This document shows, one piece after another, positions 15,390 through 21,703 of a stretch of DNA of 21,703 nucleotides (within the stretch, counting starts at the first letter, position 1; each line of letters opens with the position of its first letter). Both the position numbers and the translations under genes were made by a program. Below the pieces are notes generated by a model. That model had not been told where the DNA came from, did no database searches, and was given only the letters and a program-made list of their open reading frames with translations. The DNA comes from Herminiimonas sp. Its GTDB lineage: Bacteria; Pseudomonadota; Gammaproteobacteria; Burkholderiales; Burkholderiaceae. The DNA lies in contig JACMQD010000096.1 of NCBI GenBank assembly GCA_014377155.1, positions 1-21,703 of the forward strand, in the 5' to 3' direction.

Positions 15390-16157
15390 ATGTGTATCTT
15401 CCTCAAACGAAATCAGGGTGCCGGAAATTTTTTCTTCTTCCAGCGGGATCAGCGGATCGGTCAGTGACGACAGTACTCGCGTCGGCATCTTGTAGTTGCC
15501 GGCGAATTCAACCGAGCGGATCTGCAGTACCTTCGAACCGAGCGATGCCATTTCCAGCATTTCCTCGAAAGTGACCGTCTTCAGGCGGCGTGCTTCGGAT
15601 ACCACGCGCGGGTCGGTAGTATAGACACCATCGACGTCGGTGTAGATCAGGCACTCTTCCGCCCTGATCGCGACCGCGATGGCAACTGCCGACGTATCCG
15701 AACCGCCGCGGCCAAGCGTGGCGATATTGCCGTTGTCATCCACGCCCTGGAAGCCAGTGATGATCACAATGCGGCCGGCATCGAGATCCTGTCGCACCTT
15801 GACGTCGTCAATCGACTGAATGCGCGCCTTGGTAAACGCGGAGTCGGTCTTGATCGGCACCTGCCAGCCGGCGTAGGACACTGCTTCCTTGCCGATCGCG
15901 TGCAGCGCCATCGATAGCAAGGCCACCGATACCTGCTCACCTGTCGAGGCCAGCATGTCAAGCTCACGCGGATCGGGTTGCGGCATGATTTCTTTGGCCA
16001 GACCGATCAGGCGATTAGTTTCGCCCGACATCGCGGACGGCACCACGACGATCTGGTAGCCGGCGTCATGCCATTTGGCGACGCGCCTGGCGACGTTCTT
16101 GATGCGCTCGGTCGAGCCCATCGACGTACCGCCGTATTTATGTACGATTAATGCCAT
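14904..16157 (-). CDS. lysC: Aspartate kinase, lysine/threonine-sensitive type
   Basis: This enzyme phosphorylates aspartate to 4-phospho-aspartate, the entry step to lysine, methionine, threonine and diaminopimelate. At 417 residues it has the size of the monofunctional kinases. An amino-acid kinase domain has KYGGTS (7-12), the STGE block (71-74), the GRGGSDTSA loop (149-157) and the YTDVDGVYTTDPR block (172-184). Two ACT regulatory domains follow (about 268-340 and 346-414), with typical DMIIQN and KMISTSEIKISVLI. The start is ATG 16155-16157, with no evident Shine-Dalgarno (GTAATCCT before it). A sigma70-like promoter lies 50-80 bases upstream. The predicted leader of about 45 bases is too short for a lysine riboswitch. 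An internal ATG at codon 257 with a good ribosome site may start a separate beta subunit. tilS lies 130 bases upstream and tRNA-Ser downstream. Confidence 0.95.
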   Translation of the reverse strand: MALIVHKYGGTSMGSTERIKNVARRVAKWHDAGYQIVVVPSAMSGETNRLIGLAKEIMPQPDPRELDMLASTGEQVSVALLSMALHAIGKEAVSYAGWQVPIKTDSAFTKARIQSIDDVKVRQDLDAGRIVIITGFQGVDDNGNIATLGRGGSDTSAVAIAVAIRAEECLIYTDVDGVYTTDPRVVSEARRLKTVTFEEMLEMASLGSKVLQIRSVEFAGNYKMPTRVLSSLTDPLIPLEEEKISGTLISFEEDTHMEQAAITGIAFNRDEAKITVLGVPDTPGIAYQILGAIADANIEVDMIIQNQSVDGKTDFTFTVPRGEYAKSMEVLDANVRDRISAASITGDTKVSKVSVVGVGMRSHVGIASQMFRTLSEEGINIKMISTSEIKISVLIDEKYMELAVRALHKAFDLEKPC

Positions 16158-16209
16158 AGGATTACAGTGCGCTGGATGAATTGGAAGGGGAAGCTGAAAT
16201 CAACCAATC

Positions 16210-16238
16210 ACTTTACATGCTGCAACGCAAAATGACAA
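16210..16238 (-). promoter_or_regulatory. Candidate sigma70 promoter of lysC
   Basis: On the minus strand, TTGTCA (16233-16238) and TAAAGT (16210-16215) are spaced by 17 bases, in the 130-base gap between tilS and lysC. The predicted start is near 16203, about 45 bases before the lysC ATG. The -35 is a five-of-six match, the -10 four of six. Confidence 0.5.
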
Positions 16239-16287
16239 GTGATAGTCCCGTCCTACTTGGCAAAAATAATCTTATCGGTCAGGTCGC

Positions 16288-17727
16288 TCACAGTCGCCCG
16301 GGATCGGGCTGCCAACGCAATACGATGCACCCATCACCAGCGTTCTGGAAGTGCTGGCAGTCCATGCCGATACCCGCGGCAAACAGCAGTTGCTTCGCAG
16401 CAGACACGATCGGCAGCCGCTCGCGCTGCCAGGCAGGAACATCGCACGACTGATAATGATATTTCAGGCTTCTGGTGGGTCGGTTGGCGGCCGGTTTAAG
16501 CCGTTCGCCGCCGCTCCGCAAGGCAATTATTAGTGGTTGCGCGCGCAGCCAGCGCGCATCGACGCCCTGCTCCGCGCCATCGAAAAAAAGCGTGCCGCCG
16601 AATCGCTCGAAATGCATCGACGCCTCGCCTTGCCAGGCAAATCCTAATGGCTCGACGTCCGCGGCGTCGCCTTCCAACTTCGGCGTCAGATAAACCCGCC
16701 CCTGATGCCGGCGGATATGGCAATCGGCGTGCGTGACGCACAACTGCGCATCCGGCTTGGCGTTCAGTAGTTGCGAACGCATTTCAGCCAGCCATGCGGT
16801 CGACGGCATACGTACGCCGCGCGAACCGAACCAGTAACGCAGCAGATTGTCGATGCGATCCGGGCTCAGTCGGCGGATCAGGCTGATATCGAGGCACTCA
16901 CCGTCGAGACACGTCGTCAAGTCTTGAACCGCCAGTTCGACCAGCATCCGTTGGGCAGCTTGCGCATGGCGCGCAGTGCGTGCAAAACGCTGCGCAAAGC
17001 CGGGGAAGTGCTCGGCTAGCGCCGGCAGGAACTGATGCCGCAACGCGTTGCGCGCATGGCGCGGGTCGCGGTTGGACTCGTCGTCGATGTGGGTGATTGC
17101 AGCCGATGTCGCAATCTCTTCAAGTTCGGCACGCGCTACCTCCAACAGCGGCCGGGCCATCACCAGCGTAGCGTCGCCCAGCAGATCCGGTGCGCAATTG
17201 AAGGTATCCATTCCAGAAAGCCCGGCAACGCCAGAGCCACGCAGGAGTTGCAGCAGAACCGTTTCGGCCTGGTCGTCCTGGTGATGCGCGGTCAGCAATA
17301 AAGGCACGCCGTGCAGGCGACATAGTGCACCGAGTGCGGCATATCGGCTACGACGGGCTGCTTCCTCGATGCCATTTTTCGCCTTCTCAGGAATCTTGAC
17401 CAAGCGCGAATCGAAGGTGATGCCACGTCGCTCGCATTCGGCACGGCAGTGCGCCAGCCATGCGTCTGCGTTGGGACTGATGCCATGATGGATATGAAAT
17501 GCAAAAAGGGTGAGCTGGTGCCGGACTGCATGCGCTTGCGCCAAATGCAAAAGCACCGACGAATCGAGTCCGCCACTGAGAGCCACGGCAAACCTCGCCT
17601 GCCTGAAAACTGTGGCATCCGCCGTATCGCCATGGGCGGGTCTCGCATCAGGCGAAACGGCGTTTCGGATCGCTGTCAACGCTCGCTCGAAAGCCTCGGC
17701 CGTTTGGTCCACCGGTTTATCGGACAC
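16288..17727 (-). CDS. tilS: tRNA(Ile)-lysidine synthetase
   Basis: TilS ligates lysine to C34 of tRNA-Ile(CAU), using ATP, so that it reads AUA as isoleucine and is charged by IleRS. The 479-residue protein carries the PP-loop SGGLDSS (51-57), then FHIHHG, the AHHQDDQAET motif (147-156), LLRGSG (161-166) and an RNALRH block. A C-terminal domain ends with SGGERLKPAANRP and the lysidine-synthetase tail. The PP-loop lies about 30 residues further in than in E. coli TilS, so there is a short N-terminal extension. The start is GTG (17725-17727), three bases after the accA stop, with only a weak ribosome site. The overlapping ATG at the accA stop leads to a stop codon after a few codons. It is probably translated with accA from one message. 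Confidence 0.93.
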   Translation of the reverse strand: MSDKPVDQTAEAFERALTAIRNAVSPDARPAHGDTADATVFRQARFAVALSGGLDSSVLLHLAQAHAVRHQLTLFAFHIHHGISPNADAWLAHCRAECERRGITFDSRLVKIPEKAKNGIEEAARRSRYAALGALCRLHGVPLLLTAHHQDDQAETVLLQLLRGSGVAGLSGMDTFNCAPDLLGDATLVMARPLLEVARAELEEIATSAAITHIDDESNRDPRHARNALRHQFLPALAEHFPGFAQRFARTARHAQAAQRMLVELAVQDLTTCLDGECLDISLIRRLSPDRIDNLLRYWFGSRGVRMPSTAWLAEMRSQLLNAKPDAQLCVTHADCHIRRHQGRVYLTPKLEGDAADVEPLGFAWQGEASMHFERFGGTLFFDGAEQGVDARWLRAQPLIIALRSGGERLKPAANRPTRSLKYHYQSCDVPAWQRERLPIVSAAKQLLFAAGIGMDCQHFQNAGDGCIVLRWQPDPGRL

Positions 17728-17730
17728 AGC

Positions 17731-18705
17731 TCATTCCGGCGCCAGCGTTTCCTTGAACTTACCGTAGCTCAGCAGCTTTTCGTGACGCGCAGCCAGCAAG
17801 TCCTTGGTCTTTACGCCTTGGAACTGCCGCAGGGTATCGGCCAGCGCACGCTTGAGCATCGACGCCATCAGTTTCGGATCGCGATGGGCGCCGCCAAGTG
17901 GTTCGTTGACGATCTTGTCGATCAGGTTGATCGCCTTGAGACGATGCGCGGTCAGTCCCAGCGCTTCGGCGGCGTCGGACGCACGTTCGGCAGTTTTCCA
18001 CAGGATCGAAGCGCAGCCTTCGGGCGAAATCACCGAATAAGTTGCATATTGCAGCATCAGCACCGCATCGCCAACCGCAATGGCGAGCGCCCCGCCGGAT
18101 CCGCCTTCACCGATGATGGTGGCGATCAGCGGCACTTTCAGTTCGGCCATCACATAGAGGTTGTGTCCGATCGCTTCGGATTGTCCGCGCTCTTCGGCAT
18201 CGATTCCGGGAAACGCGCCAGGCGTATCGACGAAAGTAAACACAGGCAGACCGAATTTTTCGGCCACTTTCATGAGCCGCATCGCCTTGCGATACCCTTC
18301 GGGCTTGGGCATGCCAAAGTTGCGCAGCGCGCGCTCTTTTGTATCACGTCCTTTTTGATGGCCCAACACCATACAGGCTTGGCCGTTGAATCGCGCCAAT
18401 CCACCGACGATCGACAGGTCGTCGGAATAGCTGCGGTCGCCATGCAATTCATGGAAATCGGTAAAGATTTCGTTAACGTAATCCATCGTGTACGGACGCT
18501 GCGGATGTCGCGCTATCTGCGAGACCTGCCATGGCGTGAGCTTGGCGTAGATATCCTTTGTCAGTTGCTGGCTTTTCTTCGAAAGCCGGTCGATCTCTTC
18601 CGAAATATCGACTGCCGAATCATCCTGCACGAAGCGCAGTTCTTCGATCTTCGAATCGAGCTCGGCAATCGGTTGCTCGAAACCCAGAAATGTTGTTTTA
18701 GTCAT
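17731..18705 (-). CDS. accA: Acetyl-CoA carboxylase carboxyltransferase subunit alpha
   Basis: AccA pairs with AccD (not in this window) to transfer the carboxyl group from carboxybiotin to acetyl-CoA, making malonyl-CoA for fatty acid synthesis. At 324 residues it matches the usual length (319 in E. coli). Recognisable blocks are [18 protein letters not shown] near the start, HELHGDR (85-91), [29 protein letters not shown] (161-167), [10 protein letters not shown] (199-208) and [14 protein letters not shown]. The start ATG (18703-18705) has GGGAG five bases upstream. A gap of 46 bases separates it from the glycosylase gene and three bases separate it from tilS, which supports one operon. Confidence 0.97.
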   Translation of the reverse strand: MTKTTFLGFEQPIAELDSKIEELRFVQDDSAVDISEEIDRLSKKSQQLTKDIYAKLTPWQVSQIARHPQRPYTMDYVNEIFTDFHELHGDRSYSDDLSIVGGLARFNGQACMVLGHQKGRDTKERALRNFGMPKPEGYRKAMRLMKVAEKFGLPVFTFVDTPGAFPGIDAEERGQSEAIGHNLYVMAELKVPLIATIIGEGGSGGALAIAVGDAVLMLQYATYSVISPEGCASILWKTAERASDAAEALGLTAHRLKAINLIDKIVNEPLGGAHRDPKLMASMLKRALADTLRQFQGVKTKDLLAARHEKLLSYGKFKETLAPE

Positions 18706-18751
18706 CGTGACTCCCTATTATCGACAGGCCTCAAACGCCATGCCGCCACGC

Positions 18752-19399
18752 TCAATACGATACCGGGATCGGCTCCAGGCTGCGCCACAGATACCACGTC
18801 GCGACAGTGCGAAACGGCTCCCAATTTGCAGCAACTTCGCGCGCGTCGCTACGCGAAACGGGCTCGCCAGAAAAATAATTAACGCTGATGCCGCGCAGGA
18901 GACCCACATCGTCGAGCGGCAAAATATTCGGCCGAAGCAGATTAAATATCAAAAACATCTCCGCTGTCCAGCGGCCGATGCCGCGAATCTGAATCAGTTC
19001 GGCAATGACGTCCTCGTCTTCCATATCGGCCCACTTGTCGGCATGGACCAGTTTAGCCTTGAAATGATTGGCCAGATCGAGGATATATTCTGCTTTGCGC
19101 TTGGACAGTCCGCAGGCAGCGAGCTTGTCGCCAGCCTTGATCACCTGCGCTGGCGTACATTTGGGACAGACTTCCAGAAAGCGGTCCCAAATGGTTTGCG
19201 CCGCCTTGACAGAGATTTGCTGACTGACGATCGAACGCGCCAGCGTCGTGAATGAATCGTCTCCGCCGACCAGATGCAGGTCGCCAAACTGGGGAATGAG
19301 TTTGCGCAGGATACGGTCGCGCTTCATCAATTCGGTCTTCGCATCATCCCAGTATGAGGGCACGAAAATCCTGGCTTCCCCTAACGTCATTTTACCCAT
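18752..19399 (-). CDS. DNA-3-methyladenine glycosylase II family (AlkA-like, HhH-GPD)
   Basis: This is a base-excision repair glycosylase of the helix-hairpin-helix GPD superfamily, expected to remove alkylated bases such as 3-methyladenine. At 215 residues it is a short form that lacks the N-terminal domain of E. coli AlkA (282). Typical blocks are LARSIVSQQIS (53-63), GLSKRKAEYI, the hairpin QIRGIGRWTAEMF (137-149) and LPLDDVGLLRG (160-170), which carries the catalytic aspartate (Asp163/164). The C-terminal WYLWRSLE is usual. No Cys cluster for an iron-sulphur centre is seen. The ATG start (19397-19399) lies five bases after the cysS stop, with AAGGG inside the end of cysS, so the two are co-transcribed. 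No Ada or alkB gene is adjacent. Confidence 0.9.
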   Translation of the reverse strand: MGKMTLGEARIFVPSYWDDAKTELMKRDRILRKLIPQFGDLHLVGGDDSFTTLARSIVSQQISVKAAQTIWDRFLEVCPKCTPAQVIKAGDKLAACGLSKRKAEYILDLANHFKAKLVHADKWADMEDEDVIAELIQIRGIGRWTAEMFLIFNLLRPNILPLDDVGLLRGISVNYFSGEPVSRSDAREVAANWEPFRTVATWYLWRSLEPIPVSY

Positions 19400-19404
19400 T
19401 CAGG

Positions 19405-20802
19405 CTACGCCCTTCGCCACTCGGTTGTCCCACCTGGTTTATCTTCAAGAACGATGCCGTCGGCTAGTAACGTGGCGCGAATGCGGTCGGCTTCGGCAAA
19501 GTTTTTTGCAAGCTTGGCGGCGGCCCTTGCCGCGATTTGGCCATCGATCAATGCGCTGATAATAGCGCCGTCATTGACACCGGCTGGCGCACTTTGCAGG
19601 AATTCTTGTGGTGTGCGGTGCAGCAAGCCAATGACCTTGCCCAAGCCAATCAATTGCCTGGCCATTGCCGGCGACCGTGTCCGGTTGACTTCGCCGGCAA
19701 GGTCGAACATGGCGGCCAGCGCCAGCGGCGTATTGAAGTCGTCGTTCATTGCTTCGGCAAAACGCACTGCATGGGCCTCGCTCATGTCGAGCGCTTCAGC
19801 ATCGGGTATGGCGTCCTTGAGCGAGGTATACAAGCGCGTCAGTGCTGCGCGCGCATCATCGAGATGCACGTCGGAATAGTTCAGCGGACTGCGGTAATGC
19901 GCACGCAGGATAAAGATGCGCAACACCTCGGCGTCATATCGTTCGAGAACATCGCGAATGGTGAAAAAATTGCCGAGCGACTTCGACATTTTTTCGTTAT
20001 CGACGCGGACGAATCCGTTATGCATCCAGTAGTTGACGAACGTATGTCCGAACGCCCCTTCCGATTGCGCGATTTCATTTTCGTGGTGCGGGAATTGCAG
20101 ATCGGCACCGCCGCCGTGAATATCGAATCGTTCGCCGAGGAGCTCGCACGACATGGCCGAGCATTCGATGGCCCAACCGGGACGACCGCTGCCCCATTTC
20201 GATGGCCACTTCACCTCGGCTGGTTCGTCCTCTTTGGACGCTTTCCAGAGTACGAAGTCGAGCGGATCACGCTTGCCCGGATTGACGTCGACCCGTTCGC
20301 CGGCGCGCAGGTCATCGATCGATTTTCCGGACAGCTTGCCGTACGACGGAAAGTCACGTACCGAATAATTCACGTCGCCATCGACTGCCTTGTACGCCAG
20401 GCCGTTTTTTTCCAGCATCGCGATCATGCCCAACATTTGCGGCACATATTCGGTCGCGCGCGGCTCATGTTCGGGGGACAGGATGCCGAGCGCCGCGATG
20501 TCTTCGTGCATGAAGTCGATAAAGCGCGTCGTCAGCTGCGAAATGGTTTCGCCATTTTCGACCGCACGTCGGATGATCTTGTCGTCGATGTCGGTGATGT
20601 TGCGCACATACGTTACCGCGTAGCCCGATGCCCGCAGCCACCGGTTGACGACATCGAACGCCATCATCATGCGCGCATGACCGATATGGCACAAATCATA
20701 AGTGGTCATGCCGCACACATACATGCGAACCTTGCCCGGCTCTATCGGAGAAAATATCTGTTTTTCTCGCGCCAGCGTATTGTAGATTTTGAGGGAAGTC
20801 AT
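19405..20802 (-). CDS. cysS: Cysteinyl-tRNA synthetase
   Basis: This class I synthetase charges tRNA-Cys with cysteine in the cytosol. At 465 residues it is close to the 461 of E. coli. Seen are [10 protein letters not shown] at the start, the zinc ligands Cys30, Cys214, His239 and Glu243, HIGH (39-42), the WAIECSAMS block (210-218), [21 protein letters not shown] (229-249), and KMSKS (271-275) within EKMSKSLGN. The open frame runs on upstream to 21339, but only the Met at 20800-20802 begins conserved protein. The extra upstream sequence is noncoding and antisense to ppiA, so I reject the longer form. The ribosome site before this ATG is weak. A minus-strand TATATAAA stretch near 20827-20834 could be the -10 element. 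It is the first gene of the cysS, glycosylase, accA, tilS series. Confidence 0.96.
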   Translation of the reverse strand: MTSLKIYNTLAREKQIFSPIEPGKVRMYVCGMTTYDLCHIGHARMMMAFDVVNRWLRASGYAVTYVRNITDIDDKIIRRAVENGETISQLTTRFIDFMHEDIAALGILSPEHEPRATEYVPQMLGMIAMLEKNGLAYKAVDGDVNYSVRDFPSYGKLSGKSIDDLRAGERVDVNPGKRDPLDFVLWKASKEDEPAEVKWPSKWGSGRPGWAIECSAMSCELLGERFDIHGGGADLQFPHHENEIAQSEGAFGHTFVNYWMHNGFVRVDNEKMSKSLGNFFTIRDVLERYDAEVLRIFILRAHYRSPLNYSDVHLDDARAALTRLYTSLKDAIPDAEALDMSEAHAVRFAEAMNDDFNTPLALAAMFDLAGEVNRTRSPAMARQLIGLGKVIGLLHRTPQEFLQSAPAGVNDGAIISALIDGQIAARAAAKLAKNFAEADRIRATLLADGIVLEDKPGGTTEWRRA

Positions 20803-21160
20803 CGGCGTAGGTCTTTGGTCAACAGCTTTATATACTACTTCAAGAAGCAGGCCGCGTCGTTGCGTCCTGTGCGACAGGGTCGAATCGGTCAGACGTTCAA
20901 AACGATTGCATGCTTTTTGATAAAATGGCGGGCCGGCGGCAGTATAACATCGGGAAATTTGACCTGACCTGCGCGATGCTTGCCGTTGCGAACATGCTAA
21001 GGTACTCTGCCTTGCAGGAGCGCAATCGGTCGCGGATGATATGCCAGCGGTCTCGTTTGCGCAAGCGCCCGGCAACATGCGAAGGGCCTGATTTAAATTC
21101 GTCTTCCGATACAACCAACTCGATGGCGCCGCTGTCGAACCAACATTTTCAAGGATTGTC
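20803..21160. other. Divergent intergenic region between cysS and ppiA
   Basis: These are about 360 bases with no supported gene. Toward cysS, a TATATAAA stretch (20827-20834, minus strand) sits 25-35 bases before the start and is a candidate -10 without a good -35. Toward ppiA, TAAAAT at 20921-20926 preceded by TTCAAA at 20896 (19-base spacer) is a weak candidate promoter, which would give a leader of more than 200 bases. A second possibility nearer ppiA was not found. I see no attenuator, T-box or riboswitch fold. Confidence 0.35.
21151..21155 (+). promoter_or_regulatory. Shine-Dalgarno of ppiA-like gene
   Basis: AAGGA lies five bases before the first of two adjacent ATG codons (21161 and 21164). 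It favours the first, which adds only one Met to the signal peptide. Confidence 0.6.
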
Positions 21161-21703
21161 ATGATGTTTCGTTTTCGTCGCACTATCATCACGCTTCTGG
21201 CAGGCCTGGCATTTACAGGTTCGTCGCACGCTGCCGACCAGCCGAAGGTATCGCTGAAAACCAACATGGGCGAAATCGTCGTCGAATTGAACGCGGACAA
21301 GGCACCGAAGTCGGTCGACAATTTTCTGCAGTACGTCAAGAAAGGCCATTACAACGGCACCATCTTCCATCGCGTCATCGACGGTTTCATGATTCAGGGC
21401 GGCGGCTTTGACAAGGACATGAAACAAAAACCGGCTCCGGCCACGGTCGAAAACGAAGGCAAAAACGGTTTGAAGAACGAGACTTACACACTCGCCATGG
21501 CGCGCACGTCCGATCCGCAGTCGGCGTCGGCACAGTTTTTCATCAACGTCAGCGACAACACTGCCCTTGACTACCCCAGCCGCGATGGTTGGGGCTACGC
21601 GGTTTTTGGCAAGGTCGTCAAGGGCACCGATGTAGTCGACAAAATCAGGCTGGTGCCGACGACCAGCAATGGCATGTACCAGAACGTGCCGATCAAGGCT
21701 GTG
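21161..21703 (+). CDS. ppiA: Exported cyclophilin-type peptidyl-prolyl isomerase (3' end outside the window)
   Basis: This enzyme speeds cis-trans isomerisation of proline peptide bonds in exported proteins and is expected to act in the periplasm. The 181 codons visible begin with a Sec signal peptide: MMFRFRR, then a hydrophobic core ([13 protein letters not shown]), then SSHA-ADQ with cleavage near residue 24 or 25. The cyclophilin domain follows: [14 protein letters not shown], the active-site block [14 protein letters not shown] (Arg, Phe, Met and Gln positions conserved), [23 protein letters not shown], and [15 protein letters not shown]. Only the last residues of a normal-length PpiA are missing at the window edge. 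It is divergent from cysS. In related genomes I recall a cytosolic ppiB following, which cannot be checked here. Confidence 0.93.
   Translation, partial: MMFRFRRTIITLLAGLAFTGSSHAADQPKVSLKTNMGEIVVELNADKAPKSVDNFLQYVKKGHYNGTIFHRVIDGFMIQGGGFDKDMKQKPAPATVENEGKNGLKNETYTLAMARTSDPQSASAQFFINVSDNTALDYPSRDGWGYAVFGKVVKGTDVVDKIRLVPTTSNGMYQNVPIKAV

Noticed and set aside
16158..16287. Lysine riboswitch or leader peptide before lysC
   Set aside because: The gap is only 130 bases and the predicted leader is about 45, too short for the lysine riboswitch. No Lys-rich leader ORF is seen.
17449..18882. A 477-codon plus-strand open frame
   Set aside because: It is antisense to tilS and accA, which are unmistakable. 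There is no ribosome site or domain, so it is a codon-bias shadow.
19537..20967. A 476-codon plus-strand open frame
   Set aside because: It is antisense to cysS, with no recognisable motifs.
20803..21339. N-terminal extension of cysS to 644 codons
   Set aside because: Conserved sequence begins at [10 protein letters not shown] (20802). The extension crosses the intergenic region and runs antisense to the ppiA signal peptide region.
1..21703. CRISPR array, insertion sequence, prophage or integration site at the tRNA
   Set aside because: I found no regularly spaced repeats, no transposase or integrase and no duplicated tRNA 3' end. The two megaprotein genes are paralogues, not a mobile repeat.

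Overview
The window reads as chromosomal DNA of a betaproteobacterium. Burkholderiales, and probably Oxalobacteraceae, is the best guess. The reasons are a GC-rich genome, E. coli-type gshA, and the housekeeping order cysS, 3-methyladenine glycosylase, accA, tilS, aspartate kinase, tRNA-Ser(GCU), which I recall as typical of Burkholderiales. Taxonomy is an inference, because no 16S gene or species-specific marker is present.

Region 1 (1-1412, minus strand) is a decayed membrane-anchored GGDEF-EAL c-di-GMP gene. It has a frameshift, two internal deletions that remove the GGDEF signature, and an in-frame TGA inside the EAL domain. Region 2 (1413-3418) is an intergenic stretch followed by gshA on the plus strand, which opens with a TTG start.

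Region 3 (3475-13610, minus strand) dominates the window. Two giant paralogous genes, 1681 and 1697 codons, lie in tandem and share an ATGA stop-start overlap. Each encodes a Ser/Thr kinase-like domain, a COG3899-type P-loop ATPase, a long helical TPR-like region, a GAF domain and a C-terminal GGDEF diguanylate cyclase with an intact GGEEF motif and an RxxD inhibitory site. In the better-known members of this family the C-terminus is a histidine kinase, so c-di-GMP synthesis appears to have replaced phosphorelay output. With the dead GGDEF-EAL gene nearby, this makes a c-di-GMP-centred neighbourhood. It is the most unusual part of the window.

Region 4 (13611-14870) holds an upstream region with a perfect palindrome, a possible small plus-strand ORF, a conserved-looking 138-residue hypothetical gene, an orphan plus-strand terminator, and tRNA-Ser(GCU) with its own promoter and terminator. 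Region 5 (14904-20802, minus strand) is the housekeeping series cysS, DNA glycosylase, accA and tilS, tightly packed and probably one operon. It is followed by lysC, which has its own candidate promoter and a well-placed internal start for a regulatory beta subunit. Region 6 (20803-21703) is a divergent intergenic region and the 5' part of an exported cyclophilin (ppiA-like) that runs off the end.

Together the window supplies glutathione synthesis, cysteine charging of tRNA, malonyl-CoA and aspartate-family biosynthesis, tRNA-Ile modification, alkylation repair and periplasmic folding. Set among these is an uncharacterised pair of kinase/ATPase/cyclase megaproteins.
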